Origin: Agrobacterium rubi TR3 = NBRC 13261
Lineage (GTDB): Bacteria; Pseudomonadota; Alphaproteobacteria; Rhizobiales; Rhizobiaceae
Reading direction: 5' to 3'
Length of the DNA: 64,000 bases
NCBI RefSeq assembly: GCF_000739935.1
Contig: NZ_BBJU01000019.1
Span: 1 to 64,000 of the forward strand
The notes under the pieces: generated by a model
Database searches by the model: none
Told to the model about the DNA's origin: nothing
Seen by the model: the letters and a program-made list of their open reading frames with translations, nothing else
Made by a program: the position numbers and the translations under genes
In this document: positions 56,161-64,000 of the stretch, in pieces
Layout of the letters: each line of letters begins with the position of its first letter
Position numbering within the stretch: the stretch's first letter is position 1

Positions 56161-57117
56161 TCACAAAGCGCCGATGGATTTCAGCTTTTTCAGCACCGCT
56201 TCGTTGGGCTCGCCGGTTTCAGGCAAGCGATAGTGCTTTTCGAAATTGCGGATGGCGGTGCGGGTCTGTTCGCCGGGAACGCCATCCACCTTCACATCCG
56301 CATAGGCGATGTTGACAAGGCCCTGCTGTATCTTCGCGACCATATCCTTCGGCGCAGACTTAGGCGTGTTGCCGGAAGTCAGCGAGACCGATTGTGGCTT
56401 CGTTGAACCGGATTCGGCGTTGCGAATGGCGGCGGCCACCGGATCGATGGCGACGCCACCGGAATTGGGCTCGGCGGGGCGGTCCTTCGGCAGGGCTTTG
56501 GGAATGGCGGCAACCGTGGTGGCGCTATCGATCTTCATAGCCGACAATACGCGGCTTGTCGGCTCGCCCGTCTGCTCCATGCCGACGGTTTCCTCGAAAA
56601 ACAGAATGGCCGCCGTCGTGCGCGGCCCCGGCATGCCGTCTGCCGGACCTTCGTAGAGGCCACGGCGGGCAAGTTCGCGCTGGATTTCGGCCACCAGTTC
56701 GGATGGCTGATGCGGCGTCGCTTGCGGTGCTGACTGGGCGATGACATCTGCCACATCGGCAGGTTGGGCAGCGGGCGTCGTTTCAACGGGCTGCTGCGGT
56801 GCATCGGCCTGCCGCTCTATGCGGAAGGTGGTGACATTGCCATGCTCGGCTAGTCCCGACGCGACGCGATAACCGGGAATGCCGTTGGGGTTTTCCTCAT
56901 CGCGGGTGCGCAGGAAAGGCGACGGGTGATGGCCCGGCTGATACCATAACGCATTGGCGGCTACAAAGCCGAAGACGACGAGAAAGGCGGCGGTGCCGCC
57001 CACCAGTTTGGGATGCCGCAGGATCTGATGCCCCATGGCGAGTGCTGCCACAGAAACGAAACCGGGCTCCTTGCGCGCCGGTGTTTTCCTAGGCGATTTT
57101 CGCTTTGGCGCGGCCAT
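56161..57117 (-). CDS. Membrane-anchored protein with two peptidoglycan-binding domains
   Basis: A 318-residue protein: basic N-terminus (APKRKSPRKTPARKEPG), one helix (GGTAAFLVVFGFVAANALWY), then a periplasmic part with two PG_binding_1 domains. The first is around E-I-Q-R-E-L-A-R-R-G-L-Y-E-G-P-A-D-G and the second at the C-terminus (I-Q-Q-G-L-V-N-I-A-Y-A-D-V-K-V-D-G-V-P-G-E-Q-T-R-T-A-I). It overlaps the upstream kinase gene by 29 bases. It may tether the wall to signalling or division. Confidence 0.86.
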   Translation of the reverse strand: MAAPKRKSPRKTPARKEPGFVSVAALAMGHQILRHPKLVGGTAAFLVVFGFVAANALWYQPGHHPSPFLRTRDEENPNGIPGYRVASGLAEHGNVTTFRIERQADAPQQPVETTPAAQPADVADVIAQSAPQATPHQPSELVAEIQRELARRGLYEGPADGMPGPRTTAAILFFEETVGMEQTGEPTSRVLSAMKIDSATTVAAIPKALPKDRPAEPNSGGVAIDPVAAAIRNAESGSTKPQSVSLTSGNTPKSAPKDMVAKIQQGLVNIAYADVKVDGVPGEQTRTAIRNFEKHYRLPETGEPNEAVLKKLKSIGAL

Positions 57118-58672
57118 CCGCAACATCCTCCTTGATCATCTTGCTCGTGCCCGCAGCCTGTGGCTTGAGGCGCGGCGGAAACTCCACCGGACCCTTCGCA
57201 TCGTCGCGATCCGAACCGGCAACATGGCCGGAGCCATCCGCAGGCAAAAGGATCGTGACCACGGTGCCTTCACCGGCGCGGCTGGAAATCGCAAAGCTGC
57301 CGCCATGCAGTTCCACCAGCCCCTTGACCAGTGCGAGGCCCAGACCCGTGCCTTCATAGCGGCGGGTAAATTCATTCTGCACCTGCATGAAGGGCTGGCC
57401 CAGAAACGCGATCTTGTCTTCGGCGATGCCGATGCCGGTATCGCTGACGGTGAGCTTCAGGGTGCTTCCCTCCAAGGACGCATCCATGGACACCACACCA
57501 CCCGATTCGGTAAACTTGATGGCGTTGCCGGCCAGATTGATGAGAACCTGCTGGATGGCGCGCTGATCGGCCACGACTTCGCCGATGTCGCGCTGCACCC
57601 GGCTGGTCAGGGTCAGGCCCTTCTGTCTTGCCTGAAGGCCCAACATGCCTTCGCAGGTGGCGATGGCATCGGTGATGCGGAAGGGCTCCATGATCAACTC
57701 ATAACGGCCCGCTTCCAGCTTGCTCATATCCAGCATGGTGTTGACCACCGACAGAAGATGGGCGCCGGACTGGCGGATGAGCGAGACATACTCGCGCTGG
57801 CGATCGTTTTCCAGCTTGCCGAAATATTCGCCCGCCAGAATATCTGAAAAGCCCAGCACGGCATTGAGCGGCGTGCGCAACTCGTGGCTGACGGCAGCCA
57901 GAAAACGCGACTTGGCATCGTTGGCGGATTCGGCTTCCGCTGCCTTGCGCGCCACTTCCTTGCGCAGAATTTCCTTTTCGGTGATGTCGCGCATCTGGCC
58001 GATAACGCCGGTCAGACGGCCATTGCGGTCGCGCTCGGCGGTAATGTCGATGCGGGCATAGAGAAACTGGTTTTGGCGCGGGCCGATGGCGTTTTCGAAG
58101 CGCAAATCCGCAACGGCATTCTCGTGGCCCTGGCGTAGCTCATCGAAAGCCTGCATCAGGCCAATCCGATCGGACACATGCACCAGTTCGGCAAAAACGT
58201 GGCCGGTGCAATTCTGGAAATGCGCGGGAAACTGCTTGAGATCGCGACCCGACACGCCCTTGACGATGCCATGCTCATCGAAAAACACGACGAGGCCGGG
58301 CATATGCGTGGTCGATACCGATGGCGTGCCAGCGGGTGCGGCAATGGTGTCGCGCGTCTGCGGCCTGCGCAGCGCAAGGAGGCAAGCGGCGGCGGCAAGG
58401 AAGACGGCAAAGACGGTGGCGACACCCAGAGGCAGTGCGACGGAAACCGGGAAGGCAAAGCAGAAAACGACGGGAACGATAAAGACGGCGGCAACGCCCG
58501 ATGTCACCAGCCTGCGCAAAGCCTGCACCGTGGCGACCCGCACGCTGGCGTCTTCTTCCATGCGCGACAGCCACATGCCAGTGGCATGATCGATCAACGC
58601 AATCGCTTTTTCCGTAATGTTACGCAATACCTGAACACCGAATTCCAAAGGGGCGAAAGAGCCCTTAACCAT
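57089..58672 (-). CDS. PAS sensor histidine kinase, DivJ/PleC-like
   Basis: About 527 residues. Two membrane helices near the N-terminus (GVAAVFIVPVVFCFAFPVSV; VATVFAVFLAAAACLLAL), a PAS domain (GLVVFFDEHGIVKGVSGRDL to I-T-A-E-R-D), an H-box (AVSHELRTPLNAVLGFSDIL), an N-box (INLAGNAIKFTESGG) and G-boxes (D-T-G-I-G-I, G-T-G-L-G-L-A-L-V). The H-box and layout resemble the PleC/DivJ cell-cycle kinases. The frame extends to 58786, but the first 38 codons look non-coding; start uncertain. Confidence 0.82.
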   Translation of the reverse strand: MVKGSFAPLEFGVQVLRNITEKAIALIDHATGMWLSRMEEDASVRVATVQALRRLVTSGVAAVFIVPVVFCFAFPVSVALPLGVATVFAVFLAAAACLLALRRPQTRDTIAAPAGTPSVSTTHMPGLVVFFDEHGIVKGVSGRDLKQFPAHFQNCTGHVFAELVHVSDRIGLMQAFDELRQGHENAVADLRFENAIGPRQNQFLYARIDITAERDRNGRLTGVIGQMRDITEKEILRKEVARKAAEAESANDAKSRFLAAVSHELRTPLNAVLGFSDILAGEYFGKLENDRQREYVSLIRQSGAHLLSVVNTMLDMSKLEAGRYELIMEPFRITDAIATCEGMLGLQARQKGLTLTSRVQRDIGEVVADQRAIQQVLINLAGNAIKFTESGGVVSMDASLEGSTLKLTVSDTGIGIAEDKIAFLGQPFMQVQNEFTRRYEGTGLGLALVKGLVELHGGSFAISSRAGEGTVVTILLPADGSGHVAGSDRDDAKGPVEFPPRLKPQAAGTSKMIKEDVADGRAKAKIA

Positions 58673-58786
58673 GGCTGACAATAGGGCGGCGCGGCTTAAG
58701 GAAAGGCTAAAAGGAAGCTCTCCTCCCCCGGTTAATGCCGCGGTGAATCCCATTTCGGAGCATTTGGGCCAGACTTTGCATTTCAT

Positions 58787-59110
58787 GGTTAATGGCAGGT
58801 AAGCGAAGGATTTCGTTATATTTTTCTCATTGCGTTAATCTTTAAGGCAGTGCTTTGGCGCCCTATCCCCTGCATTTGTTGGGGACCGCCGCAATTATGC
58901 TTAACATGGTCCGTTAAAAGTTGAACGAAATGCGATGAGCCGTCCAGCGGCGGAACAAATAGCTACAATTTGAATTAAATCCCGACGGTTTTCGCAAATG
59001 GCTGTTGGTCTGTTGGGGATAGGGTGTTTGCAAGCCCGAAACGAAGCAAACGAAACAGGGCAGATACGGATGACCCGAAAAGGGCGGCGTTTTAACGGGG
59101 TAGTTTCGCT
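58787..59110. other. Divergent promoter region
   Basis: About 320 bases between the kinase and DUF5330 genes. No gene visible. Rich in TTAA and GTTAA words and A/T runs, fitting promoters in both directions, but I see no complete CtrA site. Confidence 0.4.
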
Positions 59111-59548
59111 ATGTGGTTCTTGATCAAGTCATCGATCTTCTTTTCGCTGGTTCTGGTGGCGCTGTCCTACTTCGGCGGATCCAACGACAGCACGTCGCAG
59201 ACCTCGCAGATGAATGTTGCAGGCGCCGTCTCTGCTGCCAGCGAAGCCTACCGTTATGTCAGCGCCATCTGCGTCGAAAAGCCAGAGGTCTGCGTCAAGG
59301 GCGCCGAAACCTTCCACGCCTTGGGTGAGAGAGCCCGTGAAGGTGCCAAAGTCGCCTACCAGCTGATCGATGCGCAGCTTGCCAGCAGCGCGCCCTCCAC
59401 CAAGATTGCCGACGCCGCACCTGCGACACCCGCCGTGACCATGCCTGCCGAGAAGATCGACGTTGCGCTCGAAAGCGACGACATCAAAACCGGCACCATA
59501 AAATCGCAGCCCTACGTGCCCCTGCCCCAGCGCCGCCCGGCCCCTTGA
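59111..59548 (+). CDS. DUF5330 family exported protein
   Basis: A 145-residue protein: N-terminal helix (WFLIKSSIFFSLVLVALSYF), then AVSAASEAYRYVSAICVEKP-E-V-C-V-K-G, a pattern with two cysteines typical of DUF5330, and a proline-rich end (P-Y-V-P-L-P-Q-R-R-P-A-P). Probably a periplasmic anchored protein of unknown role. An intrinsic terminator follows at 59644. Confidence 0.82.
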   Translation: MWFLIKSSIFFSLVLVALSYFGGSNDSTSQTSQMNVAGAVSAASEAYRYVSAICVEKPEVCVKGAETFHALGERAREGAKVAYQLIDAQLASSAPSTKIADAAPATPAVTMPAEKIDVALESDDIKTGTIKSQPYVPLPQRRPAP

Positions 59549-59643
59549 GCAACACGACGCATTAGACAAATTCTGCCGAGGCACCCACCTCGCGCACCTC
59601 CGCTTGCGGTCCATCTGAGGGCCGCCTGACTGCCCGACTTGCC

Positions 59644-59683
59644 AAGCCCTGCACGAAATCGCTTCGTCGCAGGGCTTTTTTTC
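59644..59683 (+). terminator. Strong intrinsic terminator
   Basis: AAGCCCTGC (59644-59652) and GCAGGGCTT (59669-59677) stem with an inner CGAAATCGCTTCG loop and a TTTTTTT run. Ends the DUF5330 transcript. Confidence 0.88.
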
Positions 59684-59739
59684 GCAAACATGGCGGTTCA
59701 ATTCGTCGGTGGTTTGACCTATATGCTGGCGTAGACACA

Positions 59740-60171
59740 ATGGATGACGAACAGATGGCTTCTCTCGACAAGATCATGGACGACTTTGCCTTTCTCGACG
59801 ATTGGGAGGATCGCTACCGCTATGTGATCGAGCTGGGCAAGGAACTGCCGGATTTGGCCGAAGACAAGAAGACCGCCGACAACAAAGTACAAGGTTGCGC
59901 CAGCCAGGTCTGGCTCGTCAGCCACAGCGACGGCGCCGCCGATCCGGTGCTGACCTTCGAGGGCGATTCCGACGCTCACATCGTGCGCGGCCTCGTCGCC
60001 ATCGTCATGGCCGTTTATTCCGGCAAAAAAGCCTCCGATATTGCCAAACTCGACGCCCTCGACGTCTTCAGCAAAATCGGCCTCGTGGAACACTTGTCCT
60101 CCCAACGCGCCAACGGCCTGCGCTCGATGATCAACCGCATCCGCGCAGAAGCGCAGGTTCTGGCGGCTTGA
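59740..60171 (+). CDS. sufE: SufE cysteine desulfuration protein
   Basis: A 143-residue sulfur acceptor for SufS in Fe-S cluster assembly. The sulfur-carrying Cys53 is in V-Q-G-C-A-S-Q-V-W. Family blocks F-L-D-D-W-E-D-R-Y-R-Y-V-I-E-L-G and G-L-R-S-M-I-N-R-I are present. The start at 59740 or five codons later is possible. It stands alone, away from suf genes. Confidence 0.94.
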   Translation: MDDEQMASLDKIMDDFAFLDDWEDRYRYVIELGKELPDLAEDKKTADNKVQGCASQVWLVSHSDGAADPVLTFEGDSDAHIVRGLVAIVMAVYSGKKASDIAKLDALDVFSKIGLVEHLSSQRANGLRSMINRIRAEAQVLAA

Positions 60172-60175
60172 GGTA

Positions 60176-60204
60176 TTGACAAAGTAAGGAATTCTCCTTA
60201 CTTT
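60176..60204 (+). promoter_or_regulatory. prlF-yhaV promoter and operator
   Basis: TTGACA (60176-60181), 17-base spacer, TACTTT (60199-60204). A perfect inverted repeat with arms AAAGTAAGGA and TCCTTACTTT around ATTC (60181-60204) covers the whole promoter, so binding by the antitoxin would block RNA polymerase. Confidence 0.78.
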
Positions 60205-60227
60205 TGCGATGCTATCAAGGAGCGCCC

Positions 60228-60557
60228 ATGCCTGCTTTGTTGAAAAAAGTCAGCACAATCACCGAAAAGGGCCAGGTCACGGTTCCCAAATCCGTTCGCG
60301 ATGCGCTGGGGCTGGGTTATGGCGGGCGGATCGCGTTCTATATCGATGAAAACAGGCATGTGTCCATCGAGAAGGAAATCGAGGATGAGGACGATCCGGT
60401 CGTCGATGGCTTCCTCGCCTTCCTGTCCAAGGACATGGAAAAGCACCCGGACCATATCATGGAATTTCCAGACGCTCTGCGCCAGCGGATGATGGAACTG
60501 ACCGAGGGTATGCAGGTCGATGTGGATGAGCCGATCACCGGCGATGTGGCCCTCTGA
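60228..60557 (+). CDS. prlF: PrlF-type antitoxin (AbrB/SpoVT fold)
   Basis: A 109-residue antitoxin: swapped-hairpin AbrB domain at the N-terminus (STITEKGQVTVPKSVRDALG-L), then an acidic C-terminal part for toxin binding. ATG 60228 is preceded by AAGGAG. It is the first gene of the pair; yhaV starts 2 bases after its stop. Confidence 0.9.
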   Translation: MPALLKKVSTITEKGQVTVPKSVRDALGLGYGGRIAFYIDENRHVSIEKEIEDEDDPVVDGFLAFLSKDMEKHPDHIMEFPDALRQRMMELTEGMQVDVDEPITGDVAL

Positions 60558-60559
60558 CC

Positions 60560-61063
60560 ATGCCTGTCATCAATGGCTGGACAGTCCGCGCGCATCCGCT
60601 TCTCCTCGATCAGCTCGAAAAATTGACAGCGGCGGTGGAAAAGCAGGCGCGAAAAGACCCCGACGCGTATCGCAATAGCGCCAATGCCAAGTTGCTCGCG
60701 GCGCTCCAGTCACTTCTGTTCGACAAGATACCACAAGACCCGACATCGACCTCTTATGTTCAGGGAAATACGCTGGGCACCAGCCGCCGCCACTGGTTTC
60801 GGGTAAAGTTCGGTGGTGGGCGGTTTCGTCTTTTTTTCCGCTACAGCACCCGGGCCAAGGTCATCATCTTTGCCTGGGTGAACGATGAAAATACCCTGCG
60901 AACATATGGCTCCAAAACGGATACCTATGCCGTTTTCAAGACCATGCTGAATGATGGCAATCCACCCGATGACTGGGAAACGTTGATGAAAGCGACATCG
61001 GAAGGCGGCGGCGAACAGCGACTTGACAGTGCCTTTGTCTCGGCAAAACGGGATGAGGCATAG
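60560..61063 (+). CDS. yhaV: YhaV-type ribosome-dependent mRNase toxin
   Basis: A 167-residue RelE-superfamily toxin: N-G-W-T-V-R-A-H-P-L-L-L-D-Q-L at the start, then R-F-R-L-F-F-R-Y, VIIFAWVNDENTLRTYGSKT-D-A-Y-like block (T-D-T-Y-A-V-F) and P-P-D-D-W, all family features. Partner of PrlF upstream. Convergent with the DUF6456 gene. Confidence 0.93.
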   Translation: MPVINGWTVRAHPLLLDQLEKLTAAVEKQARKDPDAYRNSANAKLLAALQSLLFDKIPQDPTSTSYVQGNTLGTSRRHWFRVKFGGGRFRLFFRYSTRAKVIIFAWVNDENTLRTYGSKTDTYAVFKTMLNDGNPPDDWETLMKATSEGGGEQRLDSAFVSAKRDEA

Positions 61064-61076
61064 AAGCAAAAGCACC

Positions 61077-61883
61077 TCACACCGGTCTATAATCCTCTGC
61101 ACCCCAATGGTGTCCGTCTCGTCTGCGGCTAGGGCCTTGCGGTGGGGCGTAGTGTCGCGAGAGCACGAGCAAGGCGGTGCGCAGCATGAGCTTGGCGGAG
61201 CGGACTGGCCATTGGCGTTCGCGTTCCACCAGTTCCAGGCCTTTTTCGAAACAGCAGACATCAATGGCGACGCCGGAGAGTTCCGGGCCCATGGCATCTG
61301 CGGCCCTGGAGAAGCGCAGGCGGGCGGACATGGCGGTATCGCTGAGATCCTGAGCACCGTTGGCATGGCCTTTGGTCCGCTTTGCCAGGCGCGGTTCCCA
61401 TGAGGCGGTGATACGGGGGCTCAAATGGCCGCGGTGGAAATCGCTGGCCAATCGTTCGCCCGCGTCCAAAGCCTCTGCAGAGAAGAAGGCCTGTCCATCA
61501 CGGTCCTTCAGACGCGCCAGCGCCAGAAGTGGCGCGGATAATTCATTGCGGCGTACCGTCTGGCGCGTGCCATCCACCTCTAGAGACACGGGCTCGGACA
61601 CGCGATGCTGCTCCTGAAAAATCTCGTCGCGGTCCTTGACCATGGCGCGCTTGAGATAGGCGCTGACGGTGTTTTCGCATGACAGTCTGTCCGCCTCCCG
61701 GCGCAGCAAGCCCATCGAAATCGACTTGGCAAGCAAAGAGCTGGTAATCGCCAGTGGCTGGGGCGCGTTGTCGATATGGATGTCCAGACTGCCGCCGGTC
61801 TCGGTGACGCGCGCCGTGTTGCGTCCGATGAAGCGCAGCAGGCGGATGAGTGCGCGATCCGGCTTGTTGGGGTTCTCAACCAT
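61077..61883 (-). CDS. DUF6456-domain protein
   Basis: A 268-residue protein. N-terminal part has helix-turn-helix-like L-L-R-F-I-G-R-N-T-A-R-V and L-L-A-K-S-I-S-M-G-L-L-R-R. The C-terminal domain (L-A-S-D-F-H-R-G-H-L-S-P-R-I-T; FEKGLELVERERQWPVRSAK-L-M-L) is the DUF6456 region of rhizobial proteins. ATG at 61883 overlaps the end of the DnaA-like gene. Function unknown; the context suggests DNA-related work. Confidence 0.75.
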   Translation of the reverse strand: MVENPNKPDRALIRLLRFIGRNTARVTETGGSLDIHIDNAPQPLAITSSLLAKSISMGLLRREADRLSCENTVSAYLKRAMVKDRDEIFQEQHRVSEPVSLEVDGTRQTVRRNELSAPLLALARLKDRDGQAFFSAEALDAGERLASDFHRGHLSPRITASWEPRLAKRTKGHANGAQDLSDTAMSARLRFSRAADAMGPELSGVAIDVCCFEKGLELVERERQWPVRSAKLMLRTALLVLSRHYAPPQGPSRRRDGHHWGAEDYRPV

Positions 61884-62274
61884 GGGCATCGGCCTCCAGC
61901 ATGACAATCAGAGCTTTGGACTTCTCCTCGACGGCGGTCACGAAGGCATCGAAACCGGGATCGTCGCGGCGATCCTCAACATGCTGGCATGTGAGGCTGA
62001 CGGTGGACCGGTCGCGCCCGAAACACACCGCGACCTCCGGCAGCGGCAGCGATAGCACCACGTGGCAGACATAGATGGCGATCTGGCGGATATGCGACAT
62101 GGCGTGCCGCCGGTCCCGGCGCACCGTGTTGCGCTCGACGATCTCGGCAAACATATCGCAGGTGATCTGGCGGACGCGCTGGCAGGCTTCACGCTGCGCC
62201 GCCGTGACGCTGGGCAGCGATGTGCAATGACTTTCAGCGGGGTCTGGCCCGTGGGGTGATGGGTAAAGCGACAT
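61876..62274 (-). CDS. DnaA domain IV-like helix-turn-helix protein
   Basis: A 132-residue protein with the DnaA C-terminal DNA-binding fold: R-H-A-M-S-H-I-R-Q-I-A-I-Y-V-C-H, L-P-L-P-E-V-A-V-C-F-G-R-D-R-S-T-V-S (DnaA-box helix) and H-V-E-D-R-R. It lacks the AAA+ ATPase part, so it cannot initiate replication alone. Strong Shine-Dalgarno sequence (GAGGAG) before ATG 62274. It is in an operon with the DUF6456 gene. Confidence 0.84.
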   Translation of the reverse strand: MSLYPSPHGPDPAESHCTSLPSVTAAQREACQRVRQITCDMFAEIVERNTVRRDRRHAMSHIRQIAIYVCHVVLSLPLPEVAVCFGRDRSTVSLTCQHVEDRRDDPGFDAFVTAVEEKSKALIVMLEADAHG

Positions 62275-62433
62275 GGTGTAACTCCTCATAAATAGGAATT
62301 AATTCATACACCATCAAAAACACGCCTACAATCTTCGAATTTCAGGCGCTTCGTAACAAATTGAAATCACTGAAAACTATTTCAACCAAAACAAGGAAAG
62401 GACTATTTTCTTATTTCCCGTTACCTCTGCGCA

Positions 62434-62463
62434 CAAAAAAGCCGGCCACAGGGACCGGCTTTC
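62434..62463 (-). terminator. Terminator of ros
   Basis: Minus strand AAAGCCGGTCCC-TGT-GGCCGGCTTTTTT, a GC-rich stem with a T6 tail, 22 bases after the ros stop. Confidence 0.88.
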
Positions 62464-62485
62464 TGAACGTATGAAATTGTCGATA

Positions 62486-62914
62486 TCAACGCGCGGATTT
62501 GCGACGCTGGCCGAGGCCCATTTCCTTGGCGAGGCGCGAGCGCGCTTCTGCATAGGCCGGGGCGACCATCGGGTAATCCACCGGCAGGTCCCACTTCTCG
62601 CGGTATTCTTCCGGAGTGATGCTGTGATGCGTCGTCAAATGACGCTTGAGCGACTTGAACGAACCGCCACATTCCAGGCAGATGATCTGATCATCCTGAA
62701 CCGATTTGCGCACAGACACCGCAGGCTTCTGCTTTTCGACGTTGACCGCTGCCACGACAGGAGTCGAGGTGCCGCTGAGGGCTGTGTGGACGTCTGAAAT
62801 GAGGCCTGGAAGCTCCGTGACCGGAACGACGTGGTGGCTAACATAGGCAGCAACGATATCCGCCGTCAGTTCGACGAGCAAATCCTGAGCGCCGCCATAT
62901 GTAGTTTCCGTCAT
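62486..62914 (-). CDS. ros: Ros/MucR zinc-finger transcriptional regulator
   Basis: A 142-residue prokaryotic C2H2 zinc-finger repressor. Cys79, Cys82, His92 and His97 (or 96) form the finger ([19 protein letters not shown]). Start [16 protein letters not shown] and end E-M-G-L-G-Q-R-R-K match Agrobacterium Ros as I recall it. In Agrobacterium Ros represses virC/virD and ipt and controls polysaccharide genes, binding AT-rich sites, including its own promoter. Confidence 0.95.
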   Translation of the reverse strand: MTETTYGGAQDLLVELTADIVAAYVSHHVVPVTELPGLISDVHTALSGTSTPVVAAVNVEKQKPAVSVRKSVQDDQIICLECGGSFKSLKRHLTTHHSITPEEYREKWDLPVDYPMVAPAYAEARSRLAKEMGLGQRRKSAR

Positions 62915-63324
62915 CTATATCTCTCCTATTCATGCCTTCACCGGCACAAGGCCTTGAGCCTTTGCCTGGGAAGTGAAGTTAACCCCAAACCATTGGTTTG
63001 CGCTCGACTGAGAGGTCCGGGCCTATCTTTTGCCGCGAACAGAACTTCCCTCAGCAACTGCGAAGATCGCAATAGATATCCAGATATTCTCTGACAGAGA
63101 TAGTTTAGCCATCAATAAAATGTCTAACTGGACTACCGGTTTCGCAAAACGCAAATCAACATCATCTACTTTACCTATCGTGGATAACACCAAACCAAAA
63201 AAAGTCCAATTAGTATTTTGGACTATTTCAAAGGAAATCGGGCTTATTCCATCTATTAGAAATCGTAGATGACAAAACTAGAATATGTTCAAAACGCGAA
63301 TAGGGTAATAATCTAGCAAACGGA
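62915..63324. other. Promoter and leader region of ros
   Basis: About 410 bases, AT-rich against the surroundings and with no convincing gene (an 80-codon plus-strand frame at 63030 has no ribosome binding site). It holds an inverted repeat AGTCCAA-N8-TTGGACT at 63203-63224 and AT-rich runs near 63080-63120 that could be Ros binding sites. Confidence 0.5.
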
Positions 63325-63666
63325 TCAACTCAACTTAAGGTCTGCTTTGCGTTGATCTATTACGGTTACAGACGACAGTCGATAACCGACTTGGTGGGAA
63401 GCTTTGGCAAGCAAATGTGCGGATACTGGGGCAGTCAGCACGACAAAGAAAAACCCCGCGAGAGAGCGAACCAAAACAGCAACCTCCAGTGCATTGATGC
63501 CCACCGCAAGAAGAAGCAGTCCCGAGCCGACAGTACCGGCCTTGGAGGCCGCATGCATGCGAGTATAAAGGTCGGGAAAGCGGTTTATACCAATGGCAGC
63601 GATGAGGGAAAACGTTGCTCCACCCAGTAGCAGCACCGTGACGATGACGGCGACAAACCAGTTCAT
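63325..63666 (-). CDS. mrpG: Mrp/Pha Na+(K+)/H+ antiporter subunit G
   Basis: A 113-residue membrane subunit with three helices: [31 protein letters not shown] is the MnhG/PhaG signature, followed by [13 protein letters not shown] 63666 overlaps the subunit F stop as ATGA. Last gene of a multi-subunit antiporter operon that continues beyond the window. Confidence 0.94.
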   Translation of the reverse strand: MNWFVAVIVTVLLLGGATFSLIAAIGINRFPDLYTRMHAASKAGTVGSGLLLLAVGINALEVAVLVRSLAGFFFVVLTAPVSAHLLAKASHQVGYRLSSVTVIDQRKADLKLS

Positions 63667-64000
63667 TTTTTCGCTCCCCTTGCCTTTTTCCGTTTCGGTT
63701 TTCTGCGAAACTGCGGTGAGACTGCCGGCACCACGTCCGTACCATCCAGTACCTCGCAGGCCCGTTGCCCCTGCTGTGGCGTGCGCGACAGGACGAAACG
63801 GGCGAATGCAACCGTTGCAAGAAAGCCGAGGAGGCACAGCGCGATGGCGATATCCACATAAAGATCAAAGCCCGTGCGGATGGCGATGACGGCGATAAAT
63901 CCGATGGCGATACCAACCAGCGTATCCAGCGCGACGATTCGGTCCGGCAAGGTCGGCCCCGCCACCACCCGGTAGACGGCGAGCAGGAAGGCGACAGACA
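63663..64000 (-). CDS. mrpF: Mrp/Pha antiporter subunit F (5' end outside the window)
   Basis: Reads [25 protein letters not shown], the MnhF/PhaF hallmark, then two helices ([33 protein letters not shown]). The frame runs off the right edge, so the true start lies outside. The C-terminal tail of about 40 basic residues ([14 protein letters not shown]) is longer than in many subunit F proteins. Confidence 0.92.
   Translation of the reverse strand, partial: SVAFLLAVYRVVAGPTLPDRIVALDTLVGIAIGFIAVIAIRTGFDLYVDIAIALCLLGFLATVAFARFVLSRTPQQGQRACEVLDGTDVVPAVSPQFRRKPKRKKARGAKK

Noticed and set aside
63030..63272. 80-codon plus-strand frame upstream of ros
   Set aside because: No ribosome binding site, AT-rich non-coding composition, no domain.

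Overview
The window looks like chromosomal DNA of an Agrobacterium or close Rhizobiaceae relative. The strongest markers are a 142-residue Ros/MucR zinc-finger regulator that I recognise as Agrobacterium Ros, the FeuP/FeuQ two-component pair, HmrR-type copper control, an Mrp/Pha antiporter and many rhizobial palindromic intergenic repeats. Base composition is high-GC and most genes are in short, tightly coupled operons with ATGA overlaps. All calls come from reading the sequence; no database search was run.

Layout. 1-4242: cytochrome c maturation operon ccmI-ccmE-ccmF-ccmH (minus strand), with a palindromic repeat wedged into the 5' end of ccmH. 4418-7377: small lipoprotein, then the feuN-like/feuP/feuQ signalling unit. 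7704-25548: a nearly complete RcGTA-type gene transfer agent cluster on the minus strand (g1 small terminase candidate to g15 tail-fibre 'megatron'), with a holin-like gene at its 3' end. It is broken up by palindromic repeats, two terminators, an endolysin-like GH19 gene, a Dabb gene, a 35-residue plus-strand gene and a reversed DUF4160/DUF2442 pair. 25943-32807: alpha/beta-hydrolase, MqsRA, Lrp regulator with a divergent lysine/saccharopine dehydrogenase, SelO, a frameshifted YcxB-like gene and a DUF2007-like gene. 33081-37582: SUFU-domain protein, GH32 fructosidase, MFS transporter with a SoxR-type promoter, and small stress-type genes. 37598-42567: MazEF, copper resistance operon copA-hmrR-copZ, DinJ/YafQ. 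42582-46486: class D beta-lactamase homologue lacking its catalytic serine, YcgN protein, bifunctional penicillin-binding protein. 46677-48770: a probable orphan immunity island with two membrane paralogues and two CdiI_2-like genes, one broken. 48948-55586: membrane protein, PQQ-type sugar dehydrogenase, epoxide hydrolase with a divergent Rrf2 regulator, DUF1214/DUF1254, a structured non-coding stretch, DUF2336. 55804-59548: DUF1491, peptidoglycan-binding protein, PAS histidine kinase, DUF5330. 59740-64000: SufE, PrlF/YhaV, DUF6456 plus a DnaA domain IV-like protein, Ros, and the end of an Mrp antiporter operon.

The most unusual observations are: in-frame palindromic elements inside copA and at the start of ccmH; a probable catalytically dead OXA-type protein (A-T-F-K for S-T-F-K, and T-T-G for K-T-G); a reversed DUF4160/DUF2442 pair inside the GTA tail genes; a likely -1 frameshift joining the two GTA tail-assembly chaperone frames; terminators that divide the GTA cluster; a CdiI immunity pair with one nonsense-broken copy; and three GGAAC-N16-NGTT (EcfG-type) promoters, each in front of a small gene.
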